From Streptomyces sp. TP-A0874 (GTDB lineage: Bacteria > Actinomycetota > Actinomycetes > Streptomycetales > Streptomycetaceae), in the NCBI RefSeq assembly GCF_001748085.1, contig NZ_BBZK01000003.1, positions 744,001 through 808,000 of the forward strand: DNA of 64,000 nucleotides, given 5' to 3'. Shown here piece by piece: positions 8,461 through 18,921 of this stretch (position 1 is the first letter of the stretch; the number at the start of each line of letters is the position of its first letter). The position numbers were made by a program, and so were the translations under genes. The notes beneath the pieces were generated by a model that did no database searches, was not told where the DNA came from, and worked only from the letters and a program-made list of their open reading frames with translations.

Positions 8461-10068
8461 GTGCCACACCCTGATCAGTCCCACACCGTTCCTGAGGACG
8501 CCCCCGTCACCTACCCGGGAGCGCCACGACCGGAGCAGATCCGTCCGACCCCGCTCAAGGCGCTGGCCGATCAGCTCGGCATCTGGCCGCCCGAGGCGGC
8601 CGCCGAGACGGTGGTGACCGGCATCACGCACGACTCGCGGGCGGTCCGCCCGGGCGACATCTACGCCGCGCTGCCCGGTGCCCGGTTCCACGGCGCCGAC
8701 TTCGCCGCACAGGCCTCCGGCCTCGGCGCCGTCGCCGTACTGACCGACCCGGCCGGCGGCGACCGGGCCGCAGCGACCGGTCTGCCCGTCCTCGTCGTGG
8801 GCGATCCGCGCGGCCGGATGGGCGCACTGGCGGCCACCGTCTACGGCGAGCCCGGCCGCGACCTCCTCCAGATCGGTATCACCGGCACCTCCGGCAAGAC
8901 CACCACCGCCTACCTGATCGAAGGCGGGCTGCGCGCCGCCGAGCGGGAGCGGGGCGGGCTCACCGGGCTGATCGGCACGGTGGAGTCGCGGATCGGCGAC
9001 GAGCGGCTCAAGAGCGAGCGCACCACCCCGGAGGCGACCGACCTCCAGGCCCTCTTCGCGGTGATGCGCGAGCGCGGGGTGCGCGCCGTGGCCATGGAGG
9101 TCTCCAGCCACGCCCTGGTGCTGGGCCGGGTGGACGGCTGCGTCTTCGACGTCGCGGTCTTCAACAACCTCAGCCCGGAGCACCTGGACTTCCACACCGA
9201 CATGGAGGACTACTTCCGCTCCAAGGCGCAGCTGTTCACCAAGCGCCGCAGCCGCCTGGGCGTGGTCAACCTCGACGACGAGTACGGCAGCCGCCTGCTC
9301 CAGGAGTCGGAGGTGCCCACCGTCAGCTTCTCCGCCGAAGGACACCCGGACGCCGACTGGCGGGCCGAGGACGTCGAGGTCGGCCCGCTCGGCTCCACGT
9401 TCACCGCGGTCGGCCCGGACGGCGTCCGGGCCAGCGCGGCGGCGCCGCTGCCCGGCCCGTTCAACGTGGCCAACGCGCTGGCCGCGATCACCGCCCTGGT
9501 CGCCGCCGGGATCGACCCGCAGACCGCCGCGGACGGGGTCGCGGCCACCCCGGGCGTACCGGGCCGGCTCGAGCGAGTCGACGCCGGCCAGCCGTACCTC
9601 GCGATCGTCGACTACGCCCACAAGCCGGACGCCGTCGAGTCGGTCCTGCGCGCCATGCGCCGGGTCAGCGACGGCAGGCTGCACGCCGTGCTCGGCTGTG
9701 GCGGCGACCGCGACCCGCACAAGCGGCACCGGATGGGCTCGGCTCTCGCCCGGCTCTCCGACACCGCTGTGCTCACCTCGGACAACCCACGCTCCGAGGA
9801 CCCGCTCGCGATCCTCGCCGCCATGCTCACCGGGGCCTCCGAGGTCCCGGTCCACGAGCGCGGCGACGTACTGCTCCACGCCGACCGTGCCGAGGCGATC
9901 GCCGCGGCCGTCGCCCGCGCCGAGCCCGGCGACACCGTGCTCGTCCTCGGCAAGGGCCACGAGCAGGGACAGGACGTCGCCGGGGTGGTACGCCCCTTCG
10001 ACGACCGGCAGGAGCTGCGCGAGGCCATCGAGCGGACGATGCCCGCCCAACCGACCGACCAGGGATGA
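8461..10068 (+). CDS. murE: UDP-MurNAc-L-Ala-D-Glu: diaminopimelate ligase MurE
   Basis: A 535-residue ATP-dependent Mur ligase adding diaminopimelate to the peptidoglycan stem peptide in the cytoplasm. The phosphate-binding loop G-T-S-G-K-T-T-T is at 142-149. The D-N-P-R motif, diagnostic of diaminopimelate rather than lysine ligases, lies at about residue 440. Streptomycetes use the LL isomer, so LL-diaminopimelate is inferred as substrate. GTG at 8461 is preferred because of the -10 box just upstream; an in-frame GTG at 8434 would add nine residues. Confidence 0.95.
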   Translation: MPHPDQSHTVPEDAPVTYPGAPRPEQIRPTPLKALADQLGIWPPEAAAETVVTGITHDSRAVRPGDIYAALPGARFHGADFAAQASGLGAVAVLTDPAGGDRAAATGLPVLVVGDPRGRMGALAATVYGEPGRDLLQIGITGTSGKTTTAYLIEGGLRAAERERGGLTGLIGTVESRIGDERLKSERTTPEATDLQALFAVMRERGVRAVAMEVSSHALVLGRVDGCVFDVAVFNNLSPEHLDFHTDMEDYFRSKAQLFTKRRSRLGVVNLDDEYGSRLLQESEVPTVSFSAEGHPDADWRAEDVEVGPLGSTFTAVGPDGVRASAAAPLPGPFNVANALAAITALVAAGIDPQTAADGVAATPGVPGRLERVDAGQPYLAIVDYAHKPDAVESVLRAMRRVSDGRLHAVLGCGGDRDPHKRHRMGSALARLSDTAVLTSDNPRSEDPLAILAAMLTGASEVPVHERGDVLLHADRAEAIAAAVARAEPGDTVLVLGKGHEQGQDVAGVVRPFDDRQELREAIERTMPAQPTDQG

Positions 10069-10077
10069 CGGACCGCC

Positions 10078-10137
10078 ATGCCCGCATACGCCTCCAACCT
10101 GCCGCCACTCCGCACGCTGGGGGGTGAGCCCCGGTGA
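10078..10137 (+). CDS. possible 19-residue leader ORF before murF
   Basis: An ATG at 10078 opens 19 codons whose TGA overlaps the GTG start of murF (GTGA). No strong ribosome binding site precedes it. It could couple ribosome traffic from murE to murF or be accidental. Confidence 0.2.
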   Translation: MPAYASNLPPLRTLGGEPR

Positions 10138-11555
10138 TCCCGCTCTCCCTCGGCGAGGTGGCCGAGATCGTCTCCGGCCGGCTGCACGAAGTCCCGGAGC
10201 CCGACCGCCAGGTCACCGGACCGGTCGTGATCGACTCCCGTGAGGTACGGCCCGGCGGCCTCTTCGCCGCCTTCGCCGGAGAGCGCGTGGACGGCCACGA
10301 CTTCGCCCGGGGCGCCGTCGACGCCGGCGCGGTGGCGGTGCTCGCCACCCGGCCGGTCGGTGTCCCGGCGGTGCTCGTCGACGATGTGACCGCGGCCCTG
10401 GGGGCGTTGGCCGGAGCCGTCGTCGAACGCCTCGGCACCACCGTCGTCGCCCTCACCGGCTCGGCCGGCAAGACCAGCACCAAGGACCTGATGGCCCAGC
10501 TGCTGCAGCGGGTCGGACCGACGGTCTGGACGCCCGGCTCGCTCAACAACGAGATCGGTCTGCCGGTCACCGCCCTCAGCGCCGGCCCCGGCACCCGGCA
10601 CCTGGTGCTGGAGATGGGAGCCCGCGGCAAGGGCCACATCCGGTACCTCACCGGGCTGACGCCACCGCGGATTGGTGTGGTGCTCAACGTCGGCAGCGCG
10701 CACATCGGCGAGTTCGGGGGACGGGCGCAGATCGCCGAGGCCAAGGGCGAACTGGTGGAAGCGCTGCCTCCGGCGGCTGAGGGCGGGGTCGCGGTGCTCA
10801 ACGCCGACGACCCGCTGGTGCGCGCGATGTCCACCCGCACCCGGGCCCGTACCGTTCTCTTCGGCGAGGCCGAGGACGCCGACGTGCGGGCCGAGGACGT
10901 CCGGCTCAACGACCGCGGGCAGCCTGCCTTCACGCTTCACACACCCACCGGGTGCAGTGGCGTGACGCTGCGGCTGTACGGTGAGCACCACGTGTCGAAC
11001 GCGCTCGCCGCGGCCGCCGTCGCCCACGAGTCGGGCATGCCCGTGGACGGGATCGCCACCGCGCTCTCCGAAGCGGACTCACTCTCCCGTTGGCGGATGG
11101 AGGTCACCGAGCGCTCGGACGGCGTGACCGTCGTCAACGACGCCTACAACGCCAATCCCGAGTCCATGCGGGCGGCGCTCCGCGCGCTGGTGTCCATGGG
11201 CAGGGGGCGGCGTACGTGGGCGGTGCTCGGCGAGATGGCCGAGCTCGGTGAGGAGTCGCTCGCCGAGCACGACGCGGTCGGACGGCTGGCCGTCCGACTC
11301 AACGTCAGCAAGCTCGTGACGGTCGGCGGCCGGGAGGCCGGCTGGCTCGACATGGGCGCCAAGAACGAGGGTTCGTGGGGTGAGGAGTCGGTGCACGTGT
11401 CCGACGCGGATGCGGCGGTCGAGCTGTTGCGCAGGGAGTTGCGCCGGGGAGACGTCGTGCTGGTGAAGGCGTCAAGGTCGGTCGGCCTGGAACGGGTCGC
11501 GCAGGAGCTGCTCGCTCCGGCGGCCGCGGGTGAGGGAGAGGTCGCCGGTCGATGA
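10134..11555 (+). CDS. murF: UDP-MurNAc-tripeptide: D-Ala-D-Ala ligase MurF
   Basis: A 473-residue Mur ligase that adds D-Ala-D-Ala to the stem peptide, the last cytoplasmic step before the lipid stage. The phosphate-binding loop G-S-A-G-K-T is at 109-114, and the Mur ligase motif [12 protein letters not shown] is near residue 335, as in MurF. The GTG start overlaps a mini-ORF, and the stop overlaps mraY (ATGA). Confidence 0.96.
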   Translation: MIPLSLGEVAEIVSGRLHEVPEPDRQVTGPVVIDSREVRPGGLFAAFAGERVDGHDFARGAVDAGAVAVLATRPVGVPAVLVDDVTAALGALAGAVVERLGTTVVALTGSAGKTSTKDLMAQLLQRVGPTVWTPGSLNNEIGLPVTALSAGPGTRHLVLEMGARGKGHIRYLTGLTPPRIGVVLNVGSAHIGEFGGRAQIAEAKGELVEALPPAAEGGVAVLNADDPLVRAMSTRTRARTVLFGEAEDADVRAEDVRLNDRGQPAFTLHTPTGCSGVTLRLYGEHHVSNALAAAAVAHESGMPVDGIATALSEADSLSRWRMEVTERSDGVTVVNDAYNANPESMRAALRALVSMGRGRRTWAVLGEMAELGEESLAEHDAVGRLAVRLNVSKLVTVGGREAGWLDMGAKNEGSWGEESVHVSDADAAVELLRRELRRGDVVLVKASRSVGLERVAQELLAPAAAGEGEVAGR

Positions 11556-12616
11556 GGCAGATCCTCTTCTCCGGAGTCATCGGACTCTTCCTGTCCCTGA
11601 TGGGAACCCCCCTGCTGATCAAGCTGCTGGCCAAGAAGGGGTACGGCCAGTACATCCGGGACGACGGCCCGCGCGGCCACCAGGGCAAGCGCGGCACCCC
11701 GACCATGGGTGGCATCGCCTTCATCCTGGCCACGCTCATCGCCTACGCCCTGACCAAGGTCCTGACTTCGAGTCAACCGACGTTCTCGGGCATCCTGGTG
11801 CTGTTCCTGACGGCCGGGATGGGACTGGTCGGCTTCCTCGACGACTACATCAAGATCGTCAAGCAGCGGAGCCTCGGCCTGCGGGCCAAGGCGAAGATGG
11901 CCGGTCAGCTCATCGTGGGTGTGGCCTTCGCGGTGCTGTCGCTGAACTTCGCCGACCAGCGCGGCCAGACCCCGGCCTCGGACCGGCTCTCCTTCACCCA
12001 GGACTTCGGCTGGTCGCTCGGCCCGGTGATCTTCGTCATCTGGGCGCTGTTCATGATCCTCGCCATGTCGAACGGGGTGAACCTCACCGACGGTCTCGAC
12101 GGACTGGCCACCGGAGCCTCCGTCATGGTCTTCGGCGCCTACACCTTCATCGGGGTCTGGCAGCACCAGGAGTCCTGCGCCGACCCGCTCACCTCGGGAC
12201 CGGGCTGCTACGAGGTCCGAGATCCGCTCGATCTGGCCGTGGTCGCCTCCGCGCTGATGGGCGCCTGCTTCGGCTTCCTGTGGTGGAACACCTCGCCCGC
12301 CAAGATCTTCATGGGGGACACCGGCTCGCTGGCGCTCGGCGGCGCCCTGGCCGGACTCGCCATCTGCTCCCGCACCGAGTTCCTGCTTGCGCTCCTCGGG
12401 GGCCTCTTCGTCCTCATCACGATGTCGGTCGTGATCCAGGTCGGCTCCTTCCGGCTGACCGGGAAACGAGTCTTCCGGATGGCCCCACTACAACACCACT
12501 TCGAGCTCAAGGGCTGGACGGAAGTGCTGGTGGTGGTCAGATTCTGGATCATCCAGGGCATGTGCGTCATCGTGGGCCTCGGAGTCTTCTACGCCGCGTG
12601 GGTGGCGTCCAAGTGA
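11552..12616 (+). CDS. mraY: phospho-MurNAc-pentapeptide transferase MraY
   Basis: A 354-residue integral membrane enzyme with about ten transmembrane helices that links MurNAc-pentapeptide phosphate to undecaprenyl phosphate to make lipid I. Typical motifs are G-K-x-G-T-P-T-M-G-G near residue 48, the Asp-rich F-L-D-D-Y-I-K near 92 and N-L-T-D-G-L-D-G-L near 175. The stop is shared with the murD start (GTGA). Confidence 0.97.
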   Translation: MRQILFSGVIGLFLSLMGTPLLIKLLAKKGYGQYIRDDGPRGHQGKRGTPTMGGIAFILATLIAYALTKVLTSSQPTFSGILVLFLTAGMGLVGFLDDYIKIVKQRSLGLRAKAKMAGQLIVGVAFAVLSLNFADQRGQTPASDRLSFTQDFGWSLGPVIFVIWALFMILAMSNGVNLTDGLDGLATGASVMVFGAYTFIGVWQHQESCADPLTSGPGCYEVRDPLDLAVVASALMGACFGFLWWNTSPAKIFMGDTGSLALGGALAGLAICSRTEFLLALLGGLFVLITMSVVIQVGSFRLTGKRVFRMAPLQHHFELKGWTEVLVVVRFWIIQGMCVIVGLGVFYAAWVASK

Positions 12617-14028
12617 AGTGGGACGGCAGCCGGGTCACCGTCGCCGGCCTCGGGGTGAGCGGTGCGAGCGCCGCCCGCGCCCTGGCCGGCCTCGGCGCCC
12701 GGGTCACCGTGGTGGACGGCGGCAGGGGGGAGCGGCAGCGTGCCTCCGCCGCCGAGCTGGAGGCGGACGGCGTCGCCGTCCGCCTCGGCGACGGCACGAC
12801 CCTGCCCGACGCCACCGAACTCGTGGTCACCTCTCCCGGCTGGCAGCCGGAGAGCCCGCTGTTCACCGCCGCCGCCGAGGTCGGCGTCGAGGTGATCGGC
12901 GACGTCGAGCTCGCCTGGCGGCTGCGCGGTCCCGGGGCGGCGCCCTGGCTCGCGGTCACCGGCACCAACGGGAAGACCACCACGGTCCAGATGCTCGCGG
13001 AGATCCTCCGGGCCGAGGGGCTGCGGGCCGCCGCTGTCGGCAACGTGGGCACCCCGGTCCTGGACGCGGTGCTCGCAGAGGAGCCGTACGACGTACTGGC
13101 CGTGGAGCTCTCCAGCTACCAGCTGCACTGGGCGCCCAGCTTGCGGCCGCACTCCGCGGCCGTGCTCAACCTCGCCCCGGACCACCTCGACTGGCACGGC
13201 TCGATGGCGGCGTACGCCGCCGACAAGGGCCGCATCTACCAGGGCAACACGATCGCCTGCGTCTACAACGCCGCCGACCCGGCCACCGAGGAGTTGGTGC
13301 GCGCCGCCGACGTGGAGGAGGGGTGCCGGGCCGTCGGCTTCACCCTCGGAGCCCCCGGCCCCTCCCAACTCGGGGTGGTCGACGGACTCCTGGTGGACCG
13401 CGCCTTCGTTCCGGACCGCTGGCGGAGCGCCCAGGAGCTGGCCGGGGCCGACGACGTCTCCCCGCCGGCCCCGCACAACATCGCCAACGCCCTGGCGGCG
13501 GCCGCGCTGGCGAGGGCCTACGGGGTCGGCCCGGCGGCGGTCCGGGACGGGCTACGCGCCTTCCAGCCCGACGCGCACCGGATCGCCCGTGTCGCCGATG
13601 TCGGGGGGGTCTCCTACGTCGACGACTCCAAGGCCACCAACACGCACGCCACCGAGGCCTCGCTGGCCTCCTTCGACTCGATCGTGTGGATCGCGGGCGG
13701 GCTGGCCAAGGGCGCCACCTTCGACGGGCTGGTCGGCGGGGCGGCGCAGCGGTTGCGCGGCGTGGTACTGATCGGAGCCGACCGGGCGCTGATCCACGAG
13801 TCGCTCAGCCGACACGCCCCCGAGGTGCCGGTGGTGGACCTGGACCGGACCGACACTGGGGCGATGGCCGCGGCGGTCCGGGAGGCGAGGGCGCTGGCCC
13901 GCCCCGGCGACACCGTGCTGCTCGCCCCCGCCTGCGCCTCGATGGACATGTTCGCCAACTACGTCCGGCGCGGCGAGGCGTTCGCGGAGGCCGTGCGCGC
14001 GCTCGAGGACGGCGGGGCGGAGGAGTAG
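12613..14028 (+). CDS. murD: UDP-MurNAc-L-alanine: D-glutamate ligase MurD
   Basis: A 471-residue Mur ligase adding D-Glu to UDP-MurNAc-L-Ala. An N-terminal nucleotide-binding fold begins with V-A-G-L-G-V-S-G (residues 9-16). The phosphate-binding loop G-T-N-G-K-T-T is at 117-123. The conserved D-D-S-K-A-T-N segment is near residue 336. The GTG start overlaps the mraY stop by four bases. The frame is open far upstream but that part is only the out-of-frame reading of mraY. Confidence 0.95.
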   Translation: MKWDGSRVTVAGLGVSGASAARALAGLGARVTVVDGGRGERQRASAAELEADGVAVRLGDGTTLPDATELVVTSPGWQPESPLFTAAAEVGVEVIGDVELAWRLRGPGAAPWLAVTGTNGKTTTVQMLAEILRAEGLRAAAVGNVGTPVLDAVLAEEPYDVLAVELSSYQLHWAPSLRPHSAAVLNLAPDHLDWHGSMAAYAADKGRIYQGNTIACVYNAADPATEELVRAADVEEGCRAVGFTLGAPGPSQLGVVDGLLVDRAFVPDRWRSAQELAGADDVSPPAPHNIANALAAAALARAYGVGPAAVRDGLRAFQPDAHRIARVADVGGVSYVDDSKATNTHATEASLASFDSIVWIAGGLAKGATFDGLVGGAAQRLRGVVLIGADRALIHESLSRHAPEVPVVDLDRTDTGAMAAAVREARALARPGDTVLLAPACASMDMFANYVRRGEAFAEAVRALEDGGAEE

Positions 14029-14041
14029 CCGAAGGGTTCCC

Positions 14042-14068
14042 GTGCCGCCGCCTTGGGGGCGGCGGCAC
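14042..14068 (+). terminator. strong hairpin between murD and ftsW
   Basis: A perfect 11-base stem (14042-14052 with 14058-14068) with a 5-base loop lies 13 bases after the murD stop. No T-run follows, so it may act as an attenuator, an RNA processing site or an inefficient terminator inside the cluster rather than its end. Confidence 0.55.
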
Positions 14069-14133
14069 CCCCAGGATTCGCCCGGTCGACGACCGGAGTG
14101 GGGAGTGGCCGGAGTGTGGAGTGGGGAGCGGAG

Positions 14134-15492
14134 ATGACGGCCCGGACCGAGAGACCGGCGGCACCCCGGCCCGGCCGCCGCCCCGGGACCGCCCGTGCGG
14201 TACCCCGGGCACCGCGCCCGCGGCCCAGGGGGCTCGCCCAACGGATCCGGAAGCTCCGCAACCGGTTGCTACGGGCCTGGGACCGGCCGCTGACGGCCTA
14301 CTACCTCATCCTCGGGAGCAGTCTGCTGCTCGCCGTGCTCGGCCTGGTGATGGTCTTCTCCGCCTCCCAGATCGAGGCGCTCCGCTCCGGTCTGCCGTCC
14401 ACGTACTTCGCCCGCAAGCAGTCCTTCGCCGCGGCCATCGGAGCCGGCCTGCTGCTGCTGGCCGCCCGCATGCCGGTGAACAGGCAGCGGACCCTGGCCT
14501 ATCCGCTCCTGGTGGGTTCCGCCGTGCTGATGGCTCTGGTCCAGGTACCGGGGCTGGGTATGACCATCAAGGGCAACCGGAACTGGTTGCAGCTCGGTGG
14601 CCCCTTCCAGCTCCAGCCCAGCGAGTTCGCCAAGCTGGCGCTGGTGCTGTGGGCCGCCGACCTCCTCGCGCGCAAACACGAGAAGAAGCTCCTGAACCAC
14701 TGGAAGCACCTGCTGGTTCCGCTCGTCCCGGCGACCTTCGGGTTGCTCGGGCTGATCATGCTCGGCGGTGACCTGGGTACCGCGGTCATCCTCGCCGTGA
14801 TCCTCTTCGGACTGCTGTGGCTGGCGGGAGCCCCGACCCGGCTGTTCAGCACCGTGCTCGGCGGCGCCACCCTGATCGGGGCGCTGCTGATCTGGACGAG
14901 CGAGAACCGGATGTCCCGGCTGGCGTGCCTGGGCGCCACCGAACCGGGCGAGAACGACCAGTGCTGGCAGGCGGTGCACGGAATCTACGCCCTTGCCAAC
15001 GGTGGCTGGTTCGGCTCCGGCCTGGGGGCAGGAGTGGAGAAATGGGGCGAACTCCCGGAACCTCACACCGACTTCATCTTCGCCGTGACCGGGGAGGAAC
15101 TCGGTCTGGCGGGGACGCTGTCGGTGCTCGTCCTCTTCACGGCTCTAGGCTATGCGGGTATCCGCGTGGCCGGACGCACGGAGGACCCGTTCGTGAGGTA
15201 TGCCGCGGGAGGCGTGACCACCTGGATCTCGGCCCAGGCCGTGATCAACATCGGGGCGGTGCTCGGTCTGCTGCCGATCGCCGGTGTCCCGCTGCCGCTG
15301 TTCTCCTACGGAGGGTCCGCGCTGCTGCCGACCATGTTCGCCGTCGGACTGCTGATCGCTTACGCGCGTCAGGAGCCCGCCGCCCGGGCGGCGTTGGCCA
15401 TGCGGCAGCCGGTGCTGCGAAGAAGGCTGGCCGGAGTCAGATCGAAGACGATGAGACGGCGCATGGAGAAGCGACCGTCCGGAGAGCGGTGA
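14134..15492 (+). CDS. ftsW: septal peptidoglycan glycosyltransferase FtsW (SEDS family)
   Basis: A 452-residue polytopic membrane protein of the SEDS family, about ten helices, that polymerises lipid II at the septum with FtsI. The C-terminal family motif G-V-P-L-P-L-F-S-Y-G-G-S is near residue 390. The basic N-terminus (about 45 residues) is cytoplasmic. I chose ATG at 14134 because a strong purine-rich site (GGGGAGCGGAG) precedes it; the frame is open to 14053. Two copies of an 11-mer, GGAGTGGGGAG, occur just upstream. Confidence 0.94.
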   Translation: MTARTERPAAPRPGRRPGTARAVPRAPRPRPRGLAQRIRKLRNRLLRAWDRPLTAYYLILGSSLLLAVLGLVMVFSASQIEALRSGLPSTYFARKQSFAAAIGAGLLLLAARMPVNRQRTLAYPLLVGSAVLMALVQVPGLGMTIKGNRNWLQLGGPFQLQPSEFAKLALVLWAADLLARKHEKKLLNHWKHLLVPLVPATFGLLGLIMLGGDLGTAVILAVILFGLLWLAGAPTRLFSTVLGGATLIGALLIWTSENRMSRLACLGATEPGENDQCWQAVHGIYALANGGWFGSGLGAGVEKWGELPEPHTDFIFAVTGEELGLAGTLSVLVLFTALGYAGIRVAGRTEDPFVRYAAGGVTTWISAQAVINIGAVLGLLPIAGVPLPLFSYGGSALLPTMFAVGLLIAYARQEPAARAALAMRQPVLRRRLAGVRSKTMRRRMEKRPSGER

Positions 15493-15498
15493 ATTTCG

Positions 15499-16593
15499 GT
15501 GCATGTTGTTCTCGCCGGTGGGGGGACCGCCGGCCACATCGAGCCCGCGCTCGCCCTCGCGGACGCCCTGCGACGGAAGGACCCGGCCGTGGGGATCACG
15601 GCGCTGGGCACCGAGCGCGGACTCGAGACCCGGCTGGTGCCGGAGCGCGGCTACGAACTGGCGCTGATCCCGGCGGTACCGCTGCCGCGCAAGCCGACAC
15701 CGGAGCTGATCACCGTGCCCGGCCGGCTGCGCGGCACCATCAAGGCGGCCGAGCAGGTGCTGGAACGCACCAAGGCTGACTGCGTGGTCGGCTTCGGTGG
15801 CTACGTCGCGCTCCCGGGCTACCTCGCGGCCAAACGGCTGGGGGTGCCGATCGTCATCCACGAGGCCAACGCCCGGCCCGGACTCGCCAACAAGATCGGT
15901 TCCCGCTACGCGGCGGGCGTCGCGGTGAGCACCCCCGACAGCAAGCTCCGCGGTGCGCGTTACGTCGGGATCCCGCTGCGCCGGACCATCGCCACGCTCG
16001 ACCGTGCGGCGGCCCGCCCGGAGGCGCGCGCCGCCTTCGGACTCGCCCCGGACCTGCCGACGCTGCTGGTCTCCGGCGGCTCCCAGGGGGCGCGGCGGCT
16101 GAACGAGGTGATCCAGTCGGTGGCGCCGGCGCTGCAGGCCTCCGGGGTGCAGCTCCTGCACGCCGTGGGCCCGAAGAACGAACTGCCGGTCGCCGACAAC
16201 GCCCCGGGGCGGCCCCCGTACGTCCCCGTGCCGTACGTGGACCGGATGGACCTGGCCTACGCCGCCGCGGACATGATGCTCTGTCGGGCGGGTGCGATGA
16301 CCGTCGCCGAGCTCTCCGCGGTCGGACTGCCCGCGGCGTACGTCCCGCTGCCGATCGGCAACGGCGAGCAGCGGCTCAACGCCCAGCCGGTGGTCAAGGC
16401 CGGCGGCGGGCTGCTGGTCGACGACGCCGAACTGACCCCCGACTGGGTGCGCGGCGAGGTGCTCCCGGTCCTCACCGACCCGGCCCGACTGCGGGAGATG
16501 TCCCGGGCGGCGGCCGAGTTCGGCCGACGGGACGCCGACGAGTTGCTGGTCAGGATGGTCTACGACGCGGTGGCGGCGCGCCCCGCCGGCTGA
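15499..16593 (+). CDS. murG: UDP-GlcNAc: lipid I N-acetylglucosaminyltransferase MurG
   Basis: A 364-residue peripheral membrane glycosyltransferase (GT28) that converts lipid I to lipid II. The N-terminal glycine-rich motif [11 protein letters not shown] is at residues 7-17. The second, [11 protein letters not shown], is near residue 194. The UDP-GlcNAc site region [11 protein letters not shown] is near 258. GTG at 15499 follows ftsW by six bases; there is no strong ribosome binding site, which suggests translation coupled to ftsW. Confidence 0.96.
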   Translation: MHVVLAGGGTAGHIEPALALADALRRKDPAVGITALGTERGLETRLVPERGYELALIPAVPLPRKPTPELITVPGRLRGTIKAAEQVLERTKADCVVGFGGYVALPGYLAAKRLGVPIVIHEANARPGLANKIGSRYAAGVAVSTPDSKLRGARYVGIPLRRTIATLDRAAARPEARAAFGLAPDLPTLLVSGGSQGARRLNEVIQSVAPALQASGVQLLHAVGPKNELPVADNAPGRPPYVPVPYVDRMDLAYAAADMMLCRAGAMTVAELSAVGLPAAYVPLPIGNGEQRLNAQPVVKAGGGLLVDDAELTPDWVRGEVLPVLTDPARLREMSRAAAEFGRRDADELLVRMVYDAVAARPAG

Positions 16594-16639
16594 CCGGCGG
16601 GGCTGGCGGGCGGCATCGGCGAGCGAGGAGGCGAGCGGC

Positions 16640-17458
16640 TTGGCCGGACCGAGGCCTAACCGGCGCGGTGCGAGCGGGAGTCCGCGGTCCGGCTCCCTCG
16701 CCCCGGAGCGGCCGAACGCGGCGGGCGGGGAGGCCGGTGCCCGCCGTCCGCCCCGCCTCGACCGGCGGCGGGTCGTCTGGGGGGCGCTGGCCATCGCCCT
16801 GCTGTGCGCCTGCTCGGTCTGGCTGCTGTACGGCTCCCAGTGGCTCCGGGTGGAGCGGCTGGAGGTCCGCGGCGCCGACGTCCTGACGGAGAGTGAGCTC
16901 CGGACGGTGGCCGCCGTCCCGGAGCGCGCTCCGATGATCTCGGTGGACACCGCTGCGGTGGCCGAACGCCTGCGCGGACGGCTGCCGCGGATCGACACCG
17001 TCGAGGTCGTGCGCTCCTGGCCGCACACCGTCCGGCTGGAGGTGGCCGAACGGCAGGCGGAAGCGGTCGTGGCGGAGGACGGGAAGTTCGTCGAAGTGGA
17101 CGACGGCGGGGTGCGGTTCGGCACCCTGGAGAAGGCCCCCGGGGGGGTGCCGCTGCTGGAGGTCGACGCGGCGCGCTCGCCGAGCCTGCGGCGCTTCGGC
17201 GAGCGGCGACTGGAACGCGAGGCGGTGCAGGTCGTGGCGGGGATGCCGGCCGCCCTGCACCGGCGTATCCAGGTGATCCGGGTCCGTTCGTACGACTACA
17301 TCACCTTCGAGTTGACTAGTGGTCAGCTCGTGGAGTGGGGGAGCGGGGAGCGCGGGGCGCGGAAGGCCGAGACGCTGCTGGCCCTGCTGAAGAGCGAACC
17401 GGACGCCGAGCGCTTCGACGTGCGAGCCCCTTCGGCGCCCGCGGTCTTGACGGGCTGA
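16640..17458 (+). CDS. ftsQ: cell division protein FtsQ (DivIB)
   Basis: A 272-residue bitopic protein: basic cytoplasmic tail, one membrane segment at about 46-66, then an extracytoplasmic POTRA domain (L-E-V-R-G-A-D-V-L near 73) and the FtsQ beta domain. It links early and late divisome components in complex with FtsL and DivIC. The TTG start is supported by GAGGAGGCGAG about 5 bases upstream and by length. It is followed by a 229-base regulatory gap before ftsZ. Confidence 0.93.
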   Translation: MAGPRPNRRGASGSPRSGSLAPERPNAAGGEAGARRPPRLDRRRVVWGALAIALLCACSVWLLYGSQWLRVERLEVRGADVLTESELRTVAAVPERAPMISVDTAAVAERLRGRLPRIDTVEVVRSWPHTVRLEVAERQAEAVVAEDGKFVEVDDGGVRFGTLEKAPGGVPLLEVDAARSPSLRRFGERRLEREAVQVVAGMPAALHRRIQVIRVRSYDYITFELTSGQLVEWGSGERGARKAETLLALLKSEPDAERFDVRAPSAPAVLTG

Positions 17459-17531
17459 CAGCCCGGGTGGCCCCCGGCTTGACCGGTGCACTGCGTGATC
17501 ACATAGGGTGAAAAGAAAAACGGGAGGTTCG

Positions 17532-17628
17532 GCGTGTTCATTGAACACGCAGCGCTTATCGACTTAGTGTCTCGTACGAGAGTCCCAGGACAGAGGCACT
17601 GGTAACCCTGAAGTTCAGGTTTAGGGTT
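17532..17628 (+). promoter_or_regulatory. ftsZ upstream control region with three dyads
   Basis: In the 229-base gap between ftsQ and ftsZ there are three dyad elements. A 9-base inverted repeat with a 1-base centre lies at 17532-17550, a 12-base palindrome TCTCGTACGAGA at 17570-17581, and a 6+1+6 dyad at 17607-17619 nested inside AACCCT/AGGGTT arms (17604-17628). GTGTC at 17567-17571 is the complement of the GACAC core recognised by WhiA. In S. coelicolor this gap is known to carry several ftsZ promoters, one sporulation-induced. The exact promoters here are not assigned. Confidence 0.6.
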
Positions 17629-17687
17629 CGGGTCGGGGTGCGAACCGACCCACAGGCATACGTAACTCGAGGCGAGAGGCCTTCGAC

Positions 17688-18905
17688 GTGGCAGCACCGC
17701 AGAACTACCTCGCAGTCATCAAGGTCGTCGGCATCGGCGGCGGTGGCGTCAACGCCATCAACCGGATGATCGAGGTCGGTCTCAAGGGCGTCGAGTTCAT
17801 CGCGATCAACACCGATGCGCAGGCCCTGCTGATGAGCGACGCCGATGTCAAGCTCGATGTCGGCCGCGAACTGACGCGCGGACTCGGCGCCGGGGCGGAC
17901 CCGGACGTCGGCCGCAAGGCGTCCGAGGACCACCGCGAGGAGATCGAGGAGGTCCTCAAGGGGGCCGACATGGTCTTCGTCACCGCAGGAGAGGGCGGCG
18001 GGACCGGAACCGGCGGGGCGCCGGTCGTCGCCAACATCGCCCGGTCGCTGGGCGCGCTGACCATCGGTGTGGTCACCCGGCCCTTCACCTTCGAGGGGCG
18101 CCGCAGGGCGAACCAGGCCGAGGACGGCATCGCCGAGCTGCGGGAGGAGGTCGACACCCTCATCGTGATCCCGAACGACCGGTTGCTGTCGATCTCCGAC
18201 CGTCAGGTGAGCGTGCTCGACGCGTTCAAGTCGGCCGACCAGGTGCTGCTCTCCGGTGTCCAGGGGATCACCGATCTGATCACCACCCCCGGGCTGATCA
18301 ACCTCGACTTCGCGGACGTCAAGTCGGTGATGTCGGAGGCGGGTTCCGCGCTGATGGGGATCGGATCGGCGCGGGGCGACGACCGGGCCGTGGCCGCCGC
18401 CGAGATGGCGATCTCCTCCCCGCTGCTGGAGGCCTCCATCGACGGCGCCCGCGGAGTGCTGCTCTCCATCTCCGGTGGATCGGACCTCGGTCTCTTCGAG
18501 ATCAACGAGGCGGCCCAGCTGGTGAGCGAGGCCGCCCACCCGGAGGCGAACATCATCTTCGGCGCCGTCATCGACGACGCCCTCGGCGACGAGGTCCGGG
18601 TCACCGTCATCGCGGCCGGCTTCGACGGCGGACAGCCGCCCTCGCGCCGCGAGGGCAGGGACAAGGTGCTCGGCTCCTACGGCGGCCGGGAGGAGCAGTC
18701 GGCCGTGGGCCGCGCCGCCGACCAGGCCGAGGAGATCCGGCCGTCCTTCGAGGGCCTCGGGAGTGTCACCGCCCGTGAAGAGGAGTCGGCGGACATGGGT
18801 CCGGCCGACGTGCTGCCGCCGCCCGTCACGCCGCAGGTCCCGCCGGCCCGTCCGTACTCGGACAGCCAGGCCGAGGAACTCGACGTGCCGGACTTCCTGA
18901 AGTAG
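17688..18905 (+). CDS. ftsZ: cell division GTPase FtsZ
   Basis: A 405-residue tubulin homologue forming the Z ring; in streptomycetes it is needed for septation and sporulation. The GTP-binding signature G-G-G-T-G-T-G-G is at 103-110, N-terminal G-I-G-G-G-G-V-N-A at 15-23, and the T7 loop N-L-D-F-A-D-V-K near 207. The C-terminal tail ends D-V-P-D-F-L-K, the conserved partner-binding peptide (SepF in actinobacteria). GGCGAGAGG precedes the GTG start by about 9 bases. Confidence 0.99.
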   Translation: MAAPQNYLAVIKVVGIGGGGVNAINRMIEVGLKGVEFIAINTDAQALLMSDADVKLDVGRELTRGLGAGADPDVGRKASEDHREEIEEVLKGADMVFVTAGEGGGTGTGGAPVVANIARSLGALTIGVVTRPFTFEGRRRANQAEDGIAELREEVDTLIVIPNDRLLSISDRQVSVLDAFKSADQVLLSGVQGITDLITTPGLINLDFADVKSVMSEAGSALMGIGSARGDDRAVAAAEMAISSPLLEASIDGARGVLLSISGGSDLGLFEINEAAQLVSEAAHPEANIIFGAVIDDALGDEVRVTVIAAGFDGGQPPSRREGRDKVLGSYGGREEQSAVGRAADQAEEIRPSFEGLGSVTAREEESADMGPADVLPPPVTPQVPPARPYSDSQAEELDVPDFLK

Positions 18906-18921
18906 TCCCGGCGGCAACCGC

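Noticed and set aside
8419..10050. Long minus-strand frames opposite murE and murF
   Set aside because: Shadows produced by high GC at third codon positions; no motifs.
11530..14028. 832-codon frame apparently fusing upstream sequence to MurD
   Set aside because: The first part is the out-of-frame reading of mraY; MurD begins at the GTG at 12613.
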